DNA of 64,000 nucleotides from CAYMEV01 sp964389675 [NCBI: uncultured Candidatus Sumerlaeota bacterium] (GCA_964389675.1 CAYMEV010000006.1:1-64000), one strand, 5' to 3'. Counted from the stretch's first letter, positions 1 through 9,562 are shown. A program made the numbers and translations. Notes: generated from the letters alone by a model not told the origin.

Positions 1-226
1 TCGGTGTCATGTGTCCTAATATTGAAAAATATCTTTGCTATAAGAGATTTTTAGGAACTAAGGTATTTAGCATTGGAATAGGTTCTTATACTATAATTAT
101 TTTTGGAAAATAATGTAATAATACAGTGAAAAGAGACTATCATCTTAATTATTTTAAAATAATTGGCTCTTAGTGTCAAGCGATTTTGTATATTACTTGT
201 AAAATATTTTTAAATAATATTAAATT
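1..226. other. AT-rich leader upstream of rsmA, no gene seen
   Basis: I see no convincing reading frame or RNA here. The last 50 bases are extremely AT-rich and probably hold the rsmA promoter, but no clear -35/-10 pair or Shine-Dalgarno sequence stands out. Confidence 0.4.
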
Positions 227-1006
227 ATGATTATGGAACCAAACAAATTTTATTTCAAAAAGGCTCTTGGGCAGAATTTTTTAACAGACAAAAACATTAT
301 AAGAAAGATTGCAGGAATCATTAATGATTTAAATCCCGGCAGAATATTTGAAATAGGCCCTGGCAGGGGAGATATTGCAATGCTTTTTGAGGACAGGATA
401 GATCTGGTGCTGATAGAAAAGGATGAAAGGCTTATAGATGATCTCAGAAAAAAACTGAAATCAGCTGAGATTATTAACTCTGATATCAGGGATATCCATC
501 TGGAGGATTATTCAGTCTCTGATAATGACCTTCTTTTTTCCAACCTTCCCTATTCCTCCTCAACTTCAATCCTTCAGCATCTTCTTTCAGCTCAGCCACC
601 ATTTGGAAATTATCTGCTGATGTTCCAGAAGGAGGTTGCAGAAAGGATCAGGGCTGATGCAAACGACAGGGATTACGGATATATTTCCATTTTCACCAGT
701 CTTTTCTGCAGTATCAGAAAGCTTTTCACACTTCCTCCCTCAGTATTTTTCCCAAGGCCAAAAGTATTTTCTGAGCTTCTGCTTCTAACCCCCCATAAAA
801 AAAGGTACTTCAGCACCAGAAGAGATATTGAAAGGTTCTGCACCTTCATTAAAACAGCATTTTCTAAAAAGAGAAAAAAGCTAAAATCCAATCTGTGTCC
901 ATTTTACCATTTTTGCGGGGATATCAGCGGATTAGTTGATCTTCGCCCTCACCAGCTTTCAATGGAGGAGTATATTGAGCTGTTCAATCGATTGCAAGAT
1001 CAATGA
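227..1006 (+). CDS. rsmA: 16S rRNA (adenine-N6,N6)-dimethyltransferase RsmA/KsgA
   Basis: Dimethylates the two adjacent adenines in the 3'-terminal helix 45 loop of 16S rRNA using S-adenosylmethionine, a late step of 30S assembly. The family signature GQNFL lies at residues 15-19, the SAM-binding loop GPGRG at 44-48 and the catalytic NLPY motif at 106-109, followed by an FFPRPKV stretch typical of the C-terminal half. At 259 residues it is full length. Two in-frame ATGs (227 and 233) are possible starts and neither has a clear ribosome binding site. The 3' end overlaps the convergent ddl gene by about 23 bases. Function is secure; only the exact start is uncertain. Confidence 0.95.
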   Translation: MIMEPNKFYFKKALGQNFLTDKNIIRKIAGIINDLNPGRIFEIGPGRGDIAMLFEDRIDLVLIEKDERLIDDLRKKLKSAEIINSDIRDIHLEDYSVSDNDLLFSNLPYSSSTSILQHLLSAQPPFGNYLLMFQKEVAERIRADANDRDYGYISIFTSLFCSIRKLFTLPPSVFFPRPKVFSELLLLTPHKKRYFSTRRDIERFCTFIKTAFSKKRKKLKSNLCPFYHFCGDISGLVDLRPHQLSMEEYIELFNRLQDQ

Positions 1007-2042
1007 GCCGGTCAAGCAGCCTGTGATAATCTATACCTGTAATCTCCATGAGTTTTGGATACATGCTTATTTTTGTAAAACCAGGGATTGTATTCAATTC
1101 ATTTACAAATAAGGTACCGTCTTCCCTTAAAAAGAAATCGACCCTTGCCATACCCTTGCAGCAGAGTGCCTGAAAAGCTTCCATGGCAAGCTCCCTTATC
1201 CTCTCTGCAACCGATACATCAAGTAAGGCTGGATAGGAAAGGACAGCACCATCAGGATCGATATACTTGGCATTATAGCTGTAGAATTCGTCATTTGCAA
1301 TTATTTCCCCGGGGACTGATGCAATAAGGGTGGTGTTCCCAAGGACAGAACATTCTATTTCCCTGCCGGATATCCCCTCCTCGATGATTATCTTCTCATC
1401 ATAATTGAATGCTGTTATCAATGCATTGCTGAAATTCGCCTCTGAACTCACCTTGCTTATGCCGACAGAGCTCCCGAGGCTGGCAGGCTTTATGAAAAAA
1501 GGCACGCCCAGTTTCGCGCTTATGCCATCGTATTTTATCAATCTTTCCTGTTCTTTTGTATAGTATAGGAAAGAGGGTGTAGGGATTCCTGCATGCTGAA
1601 GGAGTTTTTTTGTAATGACCTTATCCATGCATATTGCTGAACCCAGGACATCACATCCAACAAATGGCACTCCCATCATCTTAAACAATCCCTGAACAGT
1701 GCCATCCTCGCCATACGGCCCGTGAAGAACCGGGAAAACCACATCAACAGGCTCCAGAAGCTTCTTATCATGCAGGTCATAGATCAGCAGCTTATTGATA
1801 TCAGGAACCAGAGCTGCTTTGTGAACGTTCTCTTTCAGGCTTATTGAATCAGGATCATCAGGGTTTTCAAGATAATCCTCTCCATGGATGAACCATTGCC
1901 CCTTTATATCTATGCCTATCCTTGTTATATCGTATCTGCCCCTGTCCAGATTCTCTAATACGCTCCTGGATGATAAAAGGGATATTCTGTGTTCGGCGGA
2001 TTTTCCCCCGAATATCACTGCCACCCTTATCTTTCTTTTCAC
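984..2042 (-). CDS. ddl: D-alanine--D-alanine ligase
   Basis: ATP-grasp ligase that joins two D-alanines for peptidoglycan precursor synthesis in the cytoplasm. The N-terminal motif GGKSAEH, the HGPYGEDG loop, the KPASLGSSVG ATP-grasp segment and the C-terminal NELNTIPGFT motif are all present. The omega-loop segment FYSYNAKY contains the tyrosine expected in D-Ala-D-Ala rather than D-Ala-D-Lac enzymes. At 352 residues it has normal length. The start is a GTG preceded by AAAGGAG. It is the last gene of the long minus-strand run that begins with rimP, 11 bases after manC, and its stop overlaps rsmA convergently. Confidence 0.95.
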   Translation of the reverse strand: MKRKIRVAVIFGGKSAEHRISLLSSRSVLENLDRGRYDITRIGIDIKGQWFIHGEDYLENPDDPDSISLKENVHKAALVPDINKLLIYDLHDKKLLEPVDVVFPVLHGPYGEDGTVQGLFKMMGVPFVGCDVLGSAICMDKVITKKLLQHAGIPTPSFLYYTKEQERLIKYDGISAKLGVPFFIKPASLGSSVGISKVSSEANFSNALITAFNYDEKIIIEEGISGREIECSVLGNTTLIASVPGEIIANDEFYSYNAKYIDPDGAVLSYPALLDVSVAERIRELAMEAFQALCCKGMARVDFFLREDGTLFVNELNTIPGFTKISMYPKLMEITGIDYHRLLDRLIDLAID

Positions 2043-2053
2043 AAAAGGCTCCT

Positions 2054-3088
2054 TTATGTAAATATTTCCGTAACCTTTTTCAATTCTTCCATCTGTTCTT
2101 TATTTATTATAAGCGTTCTATTGCCTGCCCTTACGACAACCAGGTCATTCACGCCAAGCATCACGATCTCCTGGCCTTTGTCAGAGCTGTATACAATATT
2201 GCCTGATGAATTATGAAGATGAGGTTTATGGTTAAAATAGTTGCCTGATTTATCACAATTGAGAAAATCCTTAAGTGATATCCAGCCTCCCATGTCATTC
2301 CATGAAAAGGATGCCGGAAGAGTATATATGTTACTCAGCTTCTCCATGACTGCATAATCTATGCTTATCTTTGGCAGGTCATAGAGGATCCTGCCCAGTT
2401 CTGACAAAGAATCGCCGCTTTCAAATACTGACCTCAATTCATCATGTGAAGGCAAAAACCGGCTGATGTATTCAGCCATGGTTTTTGCCCTGAATATAAA
2501 AATTCCGCTGTTCCATAAATAATTGCCGCTTTCAATATAGAGCCTGGCCTTTGCAATATCGGGCTTCTCCCTGAAAGAGCTGACCCGGTACAGCAGATCC
2601 CGGGATACTTTGCCTGCAAGCTCAAGGTAACCATAGCCTGTCGCAGGGTATGAAGGCTTTATGCCTATTGTAAATACTGCTTCTTTGGTATCCAGGTGAT
2701 TAAATATTGTCCGCAGGTCATTGTAAAAATCCCCTGGACTCTCAATAATATGATCAGAAGGCATTATAACGCATACAGGATCCTCTTCTGCCTTAAGGCT
2801 GTAATAGACTGCAATAGCAACAGAGGCGGCAGTGTCTCTGGGATATTTCTCGCCTATGATATTTCCGGGTCTGATTCGGTAATTATTCTTTATATATTCA
2901 ATATATGATTCTCTTGTAAGGACATATATATCATTCCTGTTAAAATGCGCTTCTATTCTGTCCAATGTCATTTCCATGAGGCTTTTACCATTGAATATTG
3001 GAAGGAATTGCTTCGGCATATCTTTGGTGCTGAGCGGCCAGAACCTTGTTCCGGCTCCCCCGGCCATTACAAAAAACAGAGGCTTCAC
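2054..3088 (-). CDS. manC: mannose-1-phosphate guanylyltransferase
   Basis: Makes GDP-mannose from mannose 1-phosphate and GTP, feeding polysaccharide or glycoconjugate synthesis. The nucleotide-binding signature GGAGTRFWPLS followed by PKQFL is at the N terminus, and FREKPD and WNSGIF match the sugar-phosphate binding region of the GMP family. At 344 residues it is the single-domain form, without the C-terminal cupin (mannose-6-phosphate isomerase) domain of bifunctional enzymes such as AlgA. A separate cupin gene lies one base upstream in the same operon, so the two activities are encoded separately but together. Confidence 0.92.
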   Translation of the reverse strand: MKPLFFVMAGGAGTRFWPLSTKDMPKQFLPIFNGKSLMEMTLDRIEAHFNRNDIYVLTRESYIEYIKNNYRIRPGNIIGEKYPRDTAASVAIAVYYSLKAEEDPVCVIMPSDHIIESPGDFYNDLRTIFNHLDTKEAVFTIGIKPSYPATGYGYLELAGKVSRDLLYRVSSFREKPDIAKARLYIESGNYLWNSGIFIFRAKTMAEYISRFLPSHDELRSVFESGDSLSELGRILYDLPKISIDYAVMEKLSNIYTLPASFSWNDMGGWISLKDFLNCDKSGNYFNHKPHLHNSSGNIVYSSDKGQEIVMLGVNDLVVVRAGNRTLIINKEQMEELKKVTEIFT

Positions 3089-3089
3089 A

Positions 3090-3443
3090 TCAGCACCTGC
3101 CTATGCGGTTAAAATCATCATGAAGACGCACTATATCATCTTCTTCAAGGTATAGGCCTGTCTGTACTTCTATGAATGTAAGAATAGATTCCCTGTCTGT
3201 ATTATGAATACGGTGATTCTGTTCTTTAGGTATATCAAGCGAATCCCCCCTCTTTACCAGAATCTCATCCTCTCCTATGGTTGCGATACCTGACCCTTCC
3301 ACTACAAACCAGTGTTCATTTCGATGTTCATGGTACTGAAGGCTTATCCTTTTTTCAGGTTTTATCCTGATCCTTTTAACCTTATAGTTTGAATTCTCAT
3401 ATAACACTTCATAGCTTCCCCATGGTGTTTCTACTTCTTTCAT
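3090..3443 (-). CDS. stand-alone type II mannose-6-phosphate isomerase-like cupin
   Basis: Small cupin of 117 residues that resembles the C-terminal isomerase domain of bifunctional ManC/AlgA proteins: it starts with the PWGSYEVL segment, then has the metal-binding pattern YHEHRNEHW (His, His and Glu/His ligands) and a later NHRIHN histidine. The likely role is interconverting fructose 6-phosphate and mannose 6-phosphate for GDP-mannose synthesis, supported by its position immediately before manC. It starts with ATG behind GAGGGTAATG. A sugar-binding, non-catalytic cupin cannot be excluded. Confidence 0.8.
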   Translation of the reverse strand: MKEVETPWGSYEVLYENSNYKVKRIRIKPEKRISLQYHEHRNEHWFVVEGSGIATIGEDEILVKRGDSLDIPKEQNHRIHNTDRESILTFIEVQTGLYLEEDDIVRLHDDFNRIGRC

Positions 3444-3459
3444 ATCATTACCCTCTCTA

Positions 3460-4329
3460 TCAAATGAAAATTAATCCTAGGTATTGATCATGCCCATTAT
3501 ATAACAAAAGGAAATAGAGTGAAGAAATAATACCAGCTAAAATGCAATAAACAGAAAAGAATATCAATTTATCTTTCTCGAGCATTTTCCGAAAAAGTTT
3601 AAGCGCAAAAATACCTGACAGGGCTGCAGAAAGGGCTCCGGCAATATATGGAATAATCAGTTCCGGATTTATCCCTGCAGAGATTACATTCCTCATTTCC
3701 AGTATAACAGCACCCAGTATTGCAGGTATTGATAGCAGAAAAGAAAACCTGAATGCTGTATCTTTCCCCATTCCCCTCAGAAGAGAGCCTGCAACAGTAG
3801 CACCGCTTCTGGATATACCTGGAATTACTGCAATTCCCTGGCATGCTCCCACCAGGATGCTGTCAAATACCCTTATCCTGTCAATGTTTTTTGATCCAAT
3901 TTTTAATTTTGAAGCAACCATCAGGATAATTCCTGTGACTATCAGCATAAGACCAATAAGAACAGGCCTGCTGTAGAATGATTTGAAAAACCCCTTAAAG
4001 GGAATTACTATTACAGCTGTTGTTATGGTGGAGCAGATAAGCATCAGCAAAAGATGCTGAAAGATATTTGATTTTTCTCCTCCTTTACTACCCATTAATC
4101 TCGAAGGCAGGGAAAAAAGACCGGCAGTCAGGCCAAGTATATCTTTGTGAAAAACATAAAATACAGCAAACAGGGACCCGAAATGAACAAATACTTCAAA
4201 TGCAACACCTGATTCTTTTACATTAAAAAGATACTGGGCAATGACGATATGGCCTGAACTGCTTACCGGCAAAAATTCAGTCAGGCCCTGAATTATGCCA
4301 ATTATTATCGCCTGAATGACTGACATCAA
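3460..4329 (-). CDS. uppP: undecaprenyl-diphosphatase UppP
   Basis: Integral membrane phosphatase that recycles undecaprenyl pyrophosphate to the monophosphate carrier used for peptidoglycan and polysaccharide assembly. The two active-site signatures are intact: GLTEFLPVSSSGH near the N terminus and PGISRSGAT in the C-terminal half. The 289-residue protein has multiple hydrophobic segments, as expected. The start overlaps the truB stop by four bases (ATGA). Its position between truB and the GDP-mannose genes places cell-envelope functions downstream of a translation operon. Confidence 0.95.
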   Translation of the reverse strand: MMSVIQAIIIGIIQGLTEFLPVSSSGHIVIAQYLFNVKESGVAFEVFVHFGSLFAVFYVFHKDILGLTAGLFSLPSRLMGSKGGEKSNIFQHLLLMLICSTITTAVIVIPFKGFFKSFYSRPVLIGLMLIVTGIILMVASKLKIGSKNIDRIRVFDSILVGACQGIAVIPGISRSGATVAGSLLRGMGKDTAFRFSFLLSIPAILGAVILEMRNVISAGINPELIIPYIAGALSAALSGIFALKLFRKMLEKDKLIFFSVYCILAGIISSLYFLLLYNGHDQYLGLIFI

Positions 4330-5258
4330 ACTGCACCAAACCTTTCTTCATTTCTATACAGGATCTTCATCCTGTCATCGCGTTCTTTCTGAACAATCAT
4401 CAATACATCCCTTTCTTTATCTCCAATGATAAAAAACTCGCTATCTCTCCCATAGCAAGGCAAACCGCTGCCTGCAGAAGACAGATTATCAGGCAATACT
4501 ATCCTTTCTGCACTGCCGGGCCTTCCTTCTTTAAGGTCTGCATGGCTTGTACAGCACGGGTAAAGGACTTCGCTTACATGCCTTATATGATCCATAAAAG
4601 CCCCCTCTTTGATATTAGCCTGATTGCACGCGCCTGTTACATTAAAATCGCCTATGGATATCCGCCTGAGCTCTTTCATTATGCAGCCGTACCCGCTAAT
4701 ATCACCAATATCCCTCGCAATGCTTCTGATATAAGTCCCCTTTGAAACTTCAAATTCAAGTTCAGCAATAAAACCGCTGACTTTCAGGACCTGGGATCTG
4801 TATATCATGTTTCTTGTCTCCTCAAGCGCTACTTTTATATTTTTCCTTGCATAGTAATATGCAGGCTTCCCTTTTATTTTTTTTGCTGAGTACTCCGGAG
4901 GTCTGGTCTGGTATACTCCCTCGAAGCCTTTCAGCATCTCCTTCAGGTCATCTGCTGACAGGCAGATTCTCCCTGAATACCTTTTTTTTATCTCACCCTG
5001 TACATCATGAGTATCAGTTTCAAGGCCAAACTGGAAGACTGCCCTGTAGGTTTTTGGAAAACAGTGGAATAGATCAGAGATCTTTGTGGCTTTGCCAAGC
5101 AGTATAATAACAAGCCCTGTTGCTATAGGATCAAGCGTTCCTGTGTGCCCTGCCTTGATTTTTCCCTTGATCTGCTTTTTTACCTGCCGAATAATATCAA
5201 AGGTAGTGCATCCGGACTCTTTGTCGACAAAGAGAATACCATTCAGACTATCTGGCAT
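4326..5258 (-). CDS. truB: tRNA pseudouridine-55 synthase TruB
   Basis: Converts U55 of the tRNA T-loop to pseudouridine. The N terminus GILFVDKESG and the catalytic-aspartate motif GHTGTLDP are typical, and KGTYIRSIARDIG is the conserved C-terminal part of the catalytic domain. At 310 residues it includes a C-terminal extension of PUA size that is only weakly conserved. It overlaps the 3' end of rbfA by 11 bases, the usual rbfA-truB arrangement. ribF, often next, is absent here and uppP follows. Confidence 0.95.
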   Translation of the reverse strand: MPDSLNGILFVDKESGCTTFDIIRQVKKQIKGKIKAGHTGTLDPIATGLVIILLGKATKISDLFHCFPKTYRAVFQFGLETDTHDVQGEIKKRYSGRICLSADDLKEMLKGFEGVYQTRPPEYSAKKIKGKPAYYYARKNIKVALEETRNMIYRSQVLKVSGFIAELEFEVSKGTYIRSIARDIGDISGYGCIMKELRRISIGDFNVTGACNQANIKEGAFMDHIRHVSEVLYPCCTSHADLKEGRPGSAERIVLPDNLSSAGSGLPCYGRDSEFFIIGDKERDVLMIVQKERDDRMKILYRNEERFGAV

Positions 5259-5616
5259 CCTTGTCAGCGATTTCCTTCAAAATCTTTTCAATCTTCTCGA
5301 TCTTGTCCAGAGAATCATCAAAGATAAATATGAGTTCGGGAGAGACCCTCCATCTCAATGCTTTTCCCAATGTGCTTCTGATGAAGCCCTTGGCTTTTTC
5401 AAGTCCCCTGCCTGCCTGGATCATGGTATCCTGGTATGTATCATCATATTTAGATGTAATCGAGTAATAAACCTTTACAACAGATTTATCAGGCGAAACA
5501 TCAACTTTTGTAAAGAAGAGGCCTTCCAGCCTGGGATCTTTAATAACCTTTGTGAACAGCAGTTCAGATAATAAAGAGCGAACCCTTTCGGAAGCCCTTT
5601 TATTCCCATACATCAT
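5248..5616 (-). CDS. rbfA: ribosome-binding factor A
   Basis: Small KH-fold protein (122 residues) that binds the 30S subunit and assists maturation of the 5' end of 16S rRNA, important in cold conditions. The KRASERVRSLL start, the DPRL segment and the terminal FIFDDSLDKIEKIEKIL helix match the family. It sits 14 bases after infB and overlaps truB, within the conserved nusA-infB-rbfA-truB order, which strengthens the assignment. Confidence 0.93.
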   Translation of the reverse strand: MMYGNKRASERVRSLLSELLFTKVIKDPRLEGLFFTKVDVSPDKSVVKVYYSITSKYDDTYQDTMIQAGRGLEKAKGFIRSTLGKALRWRVSPELIFIFDDSLDKIEKIEKILKEIADKDAR

Positions 5617-5630
5617 ATTCTCCCGTAATT

Positions 5631-7733
5631 CTAAAGTTCCTGCTTCTTTTCGATAGTATCATAGCTTTCGATAATATCACCCTCCTTGATATCCTGAAAG
5701 CTCTCAATAGCAAGACCGCATTCATACCCCTGAACTACCTCTTTTGCATCATCCTTGAACCTTTTCAGTGAGGAAAGCCTGCCTTCATAAATCTGTATAT
5801 TTTCTCTGAGTATCTTTACAAGGCTATTACGGGTAATCTTGCCGTCAAGCACATAACATCCTGCAATCTTTCCAATCTTGGGAAGTTTATAAATCTTCCT
5901 TATCTCAGTTGTCCCCTGATAAACCTTTTCAATTATTGGTTCAAGCAGACCTGACATAGCCGCCCTGACTTCATTTATGAGCTCATATATAATATTGTAT
6001 ATCTGAACGGAAACGCCTTCCCTTTCTGCAGCTTTTCTTGCATTTATATCCATTCGGTTATTGAACCCGACAACAACAGCATCTGATGCCTGGGCCAGAA
6101 TTATATCATTTTCAGTTATGGGCCCTACTCCTGTTGATATAATATTTATCTCAACCTTCTCGGTGGAAAGCTTCTTCAAAGAATCCTGTATAGCCTGAAC
6201 AGAACCCTGAACATCACATTTAAGAACAATATTCAAATACTTCAGTTTGCCTTTATTGATCTCATCAAAAAGGCTTTCAAGTGATATTCTCACCGGCTTT
6301 TTGAAACTGGCTTCCCTGAGCTTTGAACATCTCTGGTCAGCAATGTTTTTTGAGAGCTTTTCGCTCTCAACTACAGTAAATGTATCACCAGGCTGGCATA
6401 CTCCGCTAAAACCCAGTATCTCAACAGGTATTGAAGGTCCTACGCAGTCATATCTTTCCCCCCTGCTTCCTGTCATGGCTTTAACCCTGCCGCAGTTGAC
6501 ACCAGCCACAAAAGGATCTCCTATATGAAGGGTCCCTTCCTGTACCAGGACTGTGGCGACAGGCCCTCTTTTCGGATCCATCTTGCTCTCAACTACGATA
6601 CCCTTTGCTGGGGCATCAGCAATTGCTTTAAGCTCCATCATTTCTGACTGAAGCAGTATCATTTCAAGCAGTTCGTCAATTCCCTCGCCTGTAATTGCGA
6701 CTACAGGTACAAAAATATTATCTCCTCCCCATTCTTCGGGTAATACACCATAATTGGAAAGCTCTTTTTTTACGCTGTCAATATTGGCCCCTGCTTTGTC
6801 CATTTTATTCACAGCTACAATTATTGGCACATTAGCTGCTTTGGAATGATTTATGGCTTCAATGGTCTGAGGCTTTACGCCCTCATCGCCAGCAACAACC
6901 AGAACAACTATATCAGTTGCCTGAGCTCCTCTTGCCCTCATGCTTGTAAACGCCTCATGGCCGGGTGTATCGAGAAAAGCAATCTTTTTATCACCTACAG
7001 GAACATAATAAGCACCTATATGCTGAGTAATCCCGCCTTTTTCTCCCTGAACAATACTTGATTTCCTGATAAAATCCAAAAGCGATGTTTTGCCATGATC
7101 GACATGGCCCATTATAGTAACAACCGGGGGCCTTGGCAGCAGTGCGCCTTTTGGTGCTTCTCCGCTGCATGCAGCTGACTCAGCCTGCTCGCTCTTTCTG
7201 AACGCTTCATATCCATATTCGCTTGCAATGTTCTTGGCAATATCGAAATCCAGGACATAGTTTATATTTGCAGGGATACCCTTTTTTATAAGCTCTTTCA
7301 GTATTCCTGCAGGAGATTCCTTAATAATTTCTGCAAACTCCTTAACAGTAAGTGCTTCATCAAGATAGATCTCTCCTTCTTCACCCGCTTTTTCCTCTTC
7401 TTCTTCAATCATGACATCATCAGCAGGCTCGACATCTCCTCTGCCTTTCCGCTTCTTTCTTTTGGATTTCTTCCCGGCTTGAGCATATTCTGCAGAAGCT
7501 TTTGCTTTTCTTTCTGCAGTACTCTTTTCTTTTGAAGCCGGCCCGGGTTCCTTTTCCTTCTTCTGTTCGGCTTTTTCAAGTTCGAAGGCTTCTTTCAGCA
7601 TGCTGACGGTCTGAGGATCTAAGGACACCATGTGATTATTTGCTATAAAACCTAATTCTTTAAGCTTATCGATAATGACTGTGCTTTTGATGTTCATTAC
7701 TTTTGCAAGTTCATAAATTCTTGTTTTCCCCAT
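5631..7733 (-). CDS. infB: translation initiation factor IF-2
   Basis: GTPase that brings initiator tRNA to the 30S subunit and promotes subunit joining. The N-terminal IF2N helix-turn-helix (MGKTRIYELAK) is followed by a charged, Lys/Glu-rich linker and a second IF2N module, then the G domain with GHVDHGKTSLL, DTPGHEAF and NKMDKAG, and the C-terminal beta-barrel domains. I place the start at the ATG at 7733, not further upstream, because GAGGAG lies seven bases before it and the homology begins there. This gives 700 residues, a short-linker IF-2. The GAGGAG lies inside the end of nusA. Confidence 0.96.
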   Translation of the reverse strand: MGKTRIYELAKVMNIKSTVIIDKLKELGFIANNHMVSLDPQTVSMLKEAFELEKAEQKKEKEPGPASKEKSTAERKAKASAEYAQAGKKSKRKKRKGRGDVEPADDVMIEEEEEKAGEEGEIYLDEALTVKEFAEIIKESPAGILKELIKKGIPANINYVLDFDIAKNIASEYGYEAFRKSEQAESAACSGEAPKGALLPRPPVVTIMGHVDHGKTSLLDFIRKSSIVQGEKGGITQHIGAYYVPVGDKKIAFLDTPGHEAFTSMRARGAQATDIVVLVVAGDEGVKPQTIEAINHSKAANVPIIVAVNKMDKAGANIDSVKKELSNYGVLPEEWGGDNIFVPVVAITGEGIDELLEMILLQSEMMELKAIADAPAKGIVVESKMDPKRGPVATVLVQEGTLHIGDPFVAGVNCGRVKAMTGSRGERYDCVGPSIPVEILGFSGVCQPGDTFTVVESEKLSKNIADQRCSKLREASFKKPVRISLESLFDEINKGKLKYLNIVLKCDVQGSVQAIQDSLKKLSTEKVEINIISTGVGPITENDIILAQASDAVVVGFNNRMDINARKAAEREGVSVQIYNIIYELINEVRAAMSGLLEPIIEKVYQGTTEIRKIYKLPKIGKIAGCYVLDGKITRNSLVKILRENIQIYEGRLSSLKRFKDDAKEVVQGYECGLAIESFQDIKEGDIIESYDTIEKKQEL

Positions 7734-7734
7734 A

Positions 7735-8991
7735 TCAATTCTCCTCTTCTGTGCTGAAATGGCCAAGAATTTTCTCTGCGATCCTGTCAGTGATTCCCCT
7801 GATCTTTATCAAATCTTCCTTAGTTGCATTTCTAAGGGAATTATAGGTATACCCTGCCTTGACCATGGAAGCTGCCAGTTTTTCATTGATTCCCTTGATG
7901 TTCTGAATCTCTTTTATTTCATTCTTTTCAGAGAAAAACCGTTTCATTTCCTTCTTTTTCTTATCACTCTCAGAAATGATATCAATCCTCTTTTTTACAA
8001 GCTTAGCAGCAAGCTTTACATTTTTGCCGCCCTTTCCAATAGCCAGGGAGAGCTGTTTATCCGCGACAACAACCTCATATACTGAATCAGGCTCTATTTC
8101 ATTTATAGAGATTATTGTAGCAGGGGATATGGCATTCTTAATAAATTCCTTTATATCTTCAGAATACTGAACAATATCTATTTTTTCTCCCCCTACTTCT
8201 TTTTTCACACTCTGGATCCTTACGCCTCTCATCCCAACGCAGGCACCTACACTGTCAATCCTTGGATCATTGCTCTTAACAGCTATTTTGGCCCTATTAC
8301 CAGCATCTCTAACTGTATTAATTATTTCTATTATTCCATCCTGAATCTCCGGAACCTCCAGCTCTATCAGCCTGGCTAAAAATTCTGGGTTTGTTCTTGA
8401 TAAAAATATTTCAACCTCTTTTTTATCATGACGTACTGCAACAATATTTGCCTTGACTATATCGCCTATTCTGAAATTTTCACCATAAACAGTATCTCTT
8501 TTGAGCATGATTGCCTCAATCTGGTCAAATTTAACTATATAGGCGTCATTTTCAATTCTATGAAGAGTTCCGGTTACATTTCTTTTCAGTTTTTCCTTAT
8601 ATATATCATAAAGACTATCCTTTTCAGCTTCGGAAATCTTCTGGTAAATAACCTGTTTGGCGATCTGGGCAGCAATTCTCCCGAATCTTTCCTTGTCAAT
8701 CGGTATATTAAGATATTCGCCAGCCTTTACAGTATCATCATAGGCCTTAGCTTCCTCCAGGGATATTTCAATCTGTTCATCAGGGTTTTCCTCAACAACC
8801 TTTTTCCTTGTGTAAAGATGAATATCCCCTTCCTCCCTGTCAATTTCAACAATCAGATCCTTATCCTTTCCATATGTTCTATAGGCAGCTTTTAATAAGG
8901 CATCCTCAAGTGCTTCGAAAAGGATCTCTCTTTTGATATTTTTATCATTTTCAATATAGTTTATTACCCTTATAAGCTCGCTTTTAATCAT
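7735..8991 (-). CDS. nusA: transcription termination/antitermination factor NusA
   Basis: RNA polymerase-binding factor that modulates pausing, intrinsic termination and antitermination. In order it shows the N-terminal RNAP-binding domain, an S1 domain, two KH domains (the GACVGMRGVRIQ and AIGKGGKNVKLA loops) and a C-terminal helix-hairpin-helix-like module (about residues 365-415). The 418-residue length fits forms with only one short C-terminal module. The gene lies between rimP (ATGA overlap) and infB. The ylxR and ribosomal L7Ae-like genes often found between nusA and infB in Firmicutes are absent. Confidence 0.96.
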   Translation of the reverse strand: MIKSELIRVINYIENDKNIKREILFEALEDALLKAAYRTYGKDKDLIVEIDREEGDIHLYTRKKVVEENPDEQIEISLEEAKAYDDTVKAGEYLNIPIDKERFGRIAAQIAKQVIYQKISEAEKDSLYDIYKEKLKRNVTGTLHRIENDAYIVKFDQIEAIMLKRDTVYGENFRIGDIVKANIVAVRHDKKEVEIFLSRTNPEFLARLIELEVPEIQDGIIEIINTVRDAGNRAKIAVKSNDPRIDSVGACVGMRGVRIQSVKKEVGGEKIDIVQYSEDIKEFIKNAISPATIISINEIEPDSVYEVVVADKQLSLAIGKGGKNVKLAAKLVKKRIDIISESDKKKKEMKRFFSEKNEIKEIQNIKGINEKLAASMVKAGYTYNSLRNATKEDLIKIRGITDRIAEKILGHFSTEEEN

Positions 8992-9464
8992 CTCTTTGTC
9001 CTTTCCTCCATAACAAGCTGAATTTTCTTTATATTATCGTAATCTACGGAGAATATCCTGCCATCCTTATCTTCAATACTTACCAGGCAGTCTTTGATAG
9101 CTTTTATATAACCATCAAATGCTATATTTCCATCAATTTCCTTCCTTAAAGTAAACCTCGCAAGCTTGCCAGCATTCTTCTCTATTTCCCAGTCATGCTT
9201 CAAAACCCGTGTTAATCCGCATGAAGTAACCTCGAGGGCAAAATAGTTCAACGGTTCCTCTTCCTTAAACAGGTTTATAATCAGTCTGTGCACATTCATG
9301 CACTCCTCAACTGATACACCTGACTTCTTATCCAGAGTGACTATTATCTTTGGCATAGCAGCGCTTCCAGCTTCTTCCACAGAATACAGGACTACATCGC
9401 TACCAAGCACACCCTTTAGATATTCTTCAATCCTGACAACATATTCTTTCAAGCCTGTCTTCAT
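8988..9464 (-). CDS. rimP: ribosome maturation factor RimP
   Basis: Assists assembly of the 30S subunit, acting before or with S12 incorporation. The 158-residue length, the SGVSVEECMNVHRLI segment and the EVTSCGLTRVLKH motif (the family's E-V-S-S-P-G-x-x-R-x-L region, with CGL in place of PGL) identify it, and it overlaps the nusA start as in most bacteria. It is the first gene of the long operon to ddl. Its ATG lies only 20 bases downstream of a strong hairpin with a U-run, described separately. Confidence 0.92.
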   Translation of the reverse strand: MKTGLKEYVVRIEEYLKGVLGSDVVLYSVEEAGSAAMPKIIVTLDKKSGVSVEECMNVHRLIINLFKEEEPLNYFALEVTSCGLTRVLKHDWEIEKNAGKLARFTLRKEIDGNIAFDGYIKAIKDCLVSIEDKDGRIFSVDYDNIKKIQLVMEERTKR

Positions 9465-9478
9465 TCCTTTTACTAAAT

Positions 9479-9523
9479 AAAAAAGTCACTTCTAGCCCTC
9501 CTTTTAGGGATATAAGAAGTGAC
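9479..9523 (-). terminator. intrinsic-terminator-like hairpin in the rimP leader
   Basis: On the minus strand the 9-base arms GTCACTTCT and AGAAGTGAC (9515-9523 and 9485-9493) enclose a loop with its own CCCT/AGGG mini-stem, followed directly by six Ts. Any transcript entering rimP from upstream must pass this hairpin, because only 14 bases remain between the T-run and the start codon. It can therefore act as an attenuator of the rimP-nusA-infB operon, as the terminator of the response regulator gene upstream, or both. Confidence 0.75.
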
Positions 9524-9562
9524 CCCTCCTTTTTTAAGTAAACTTTGTCTTATTTAGAAATA

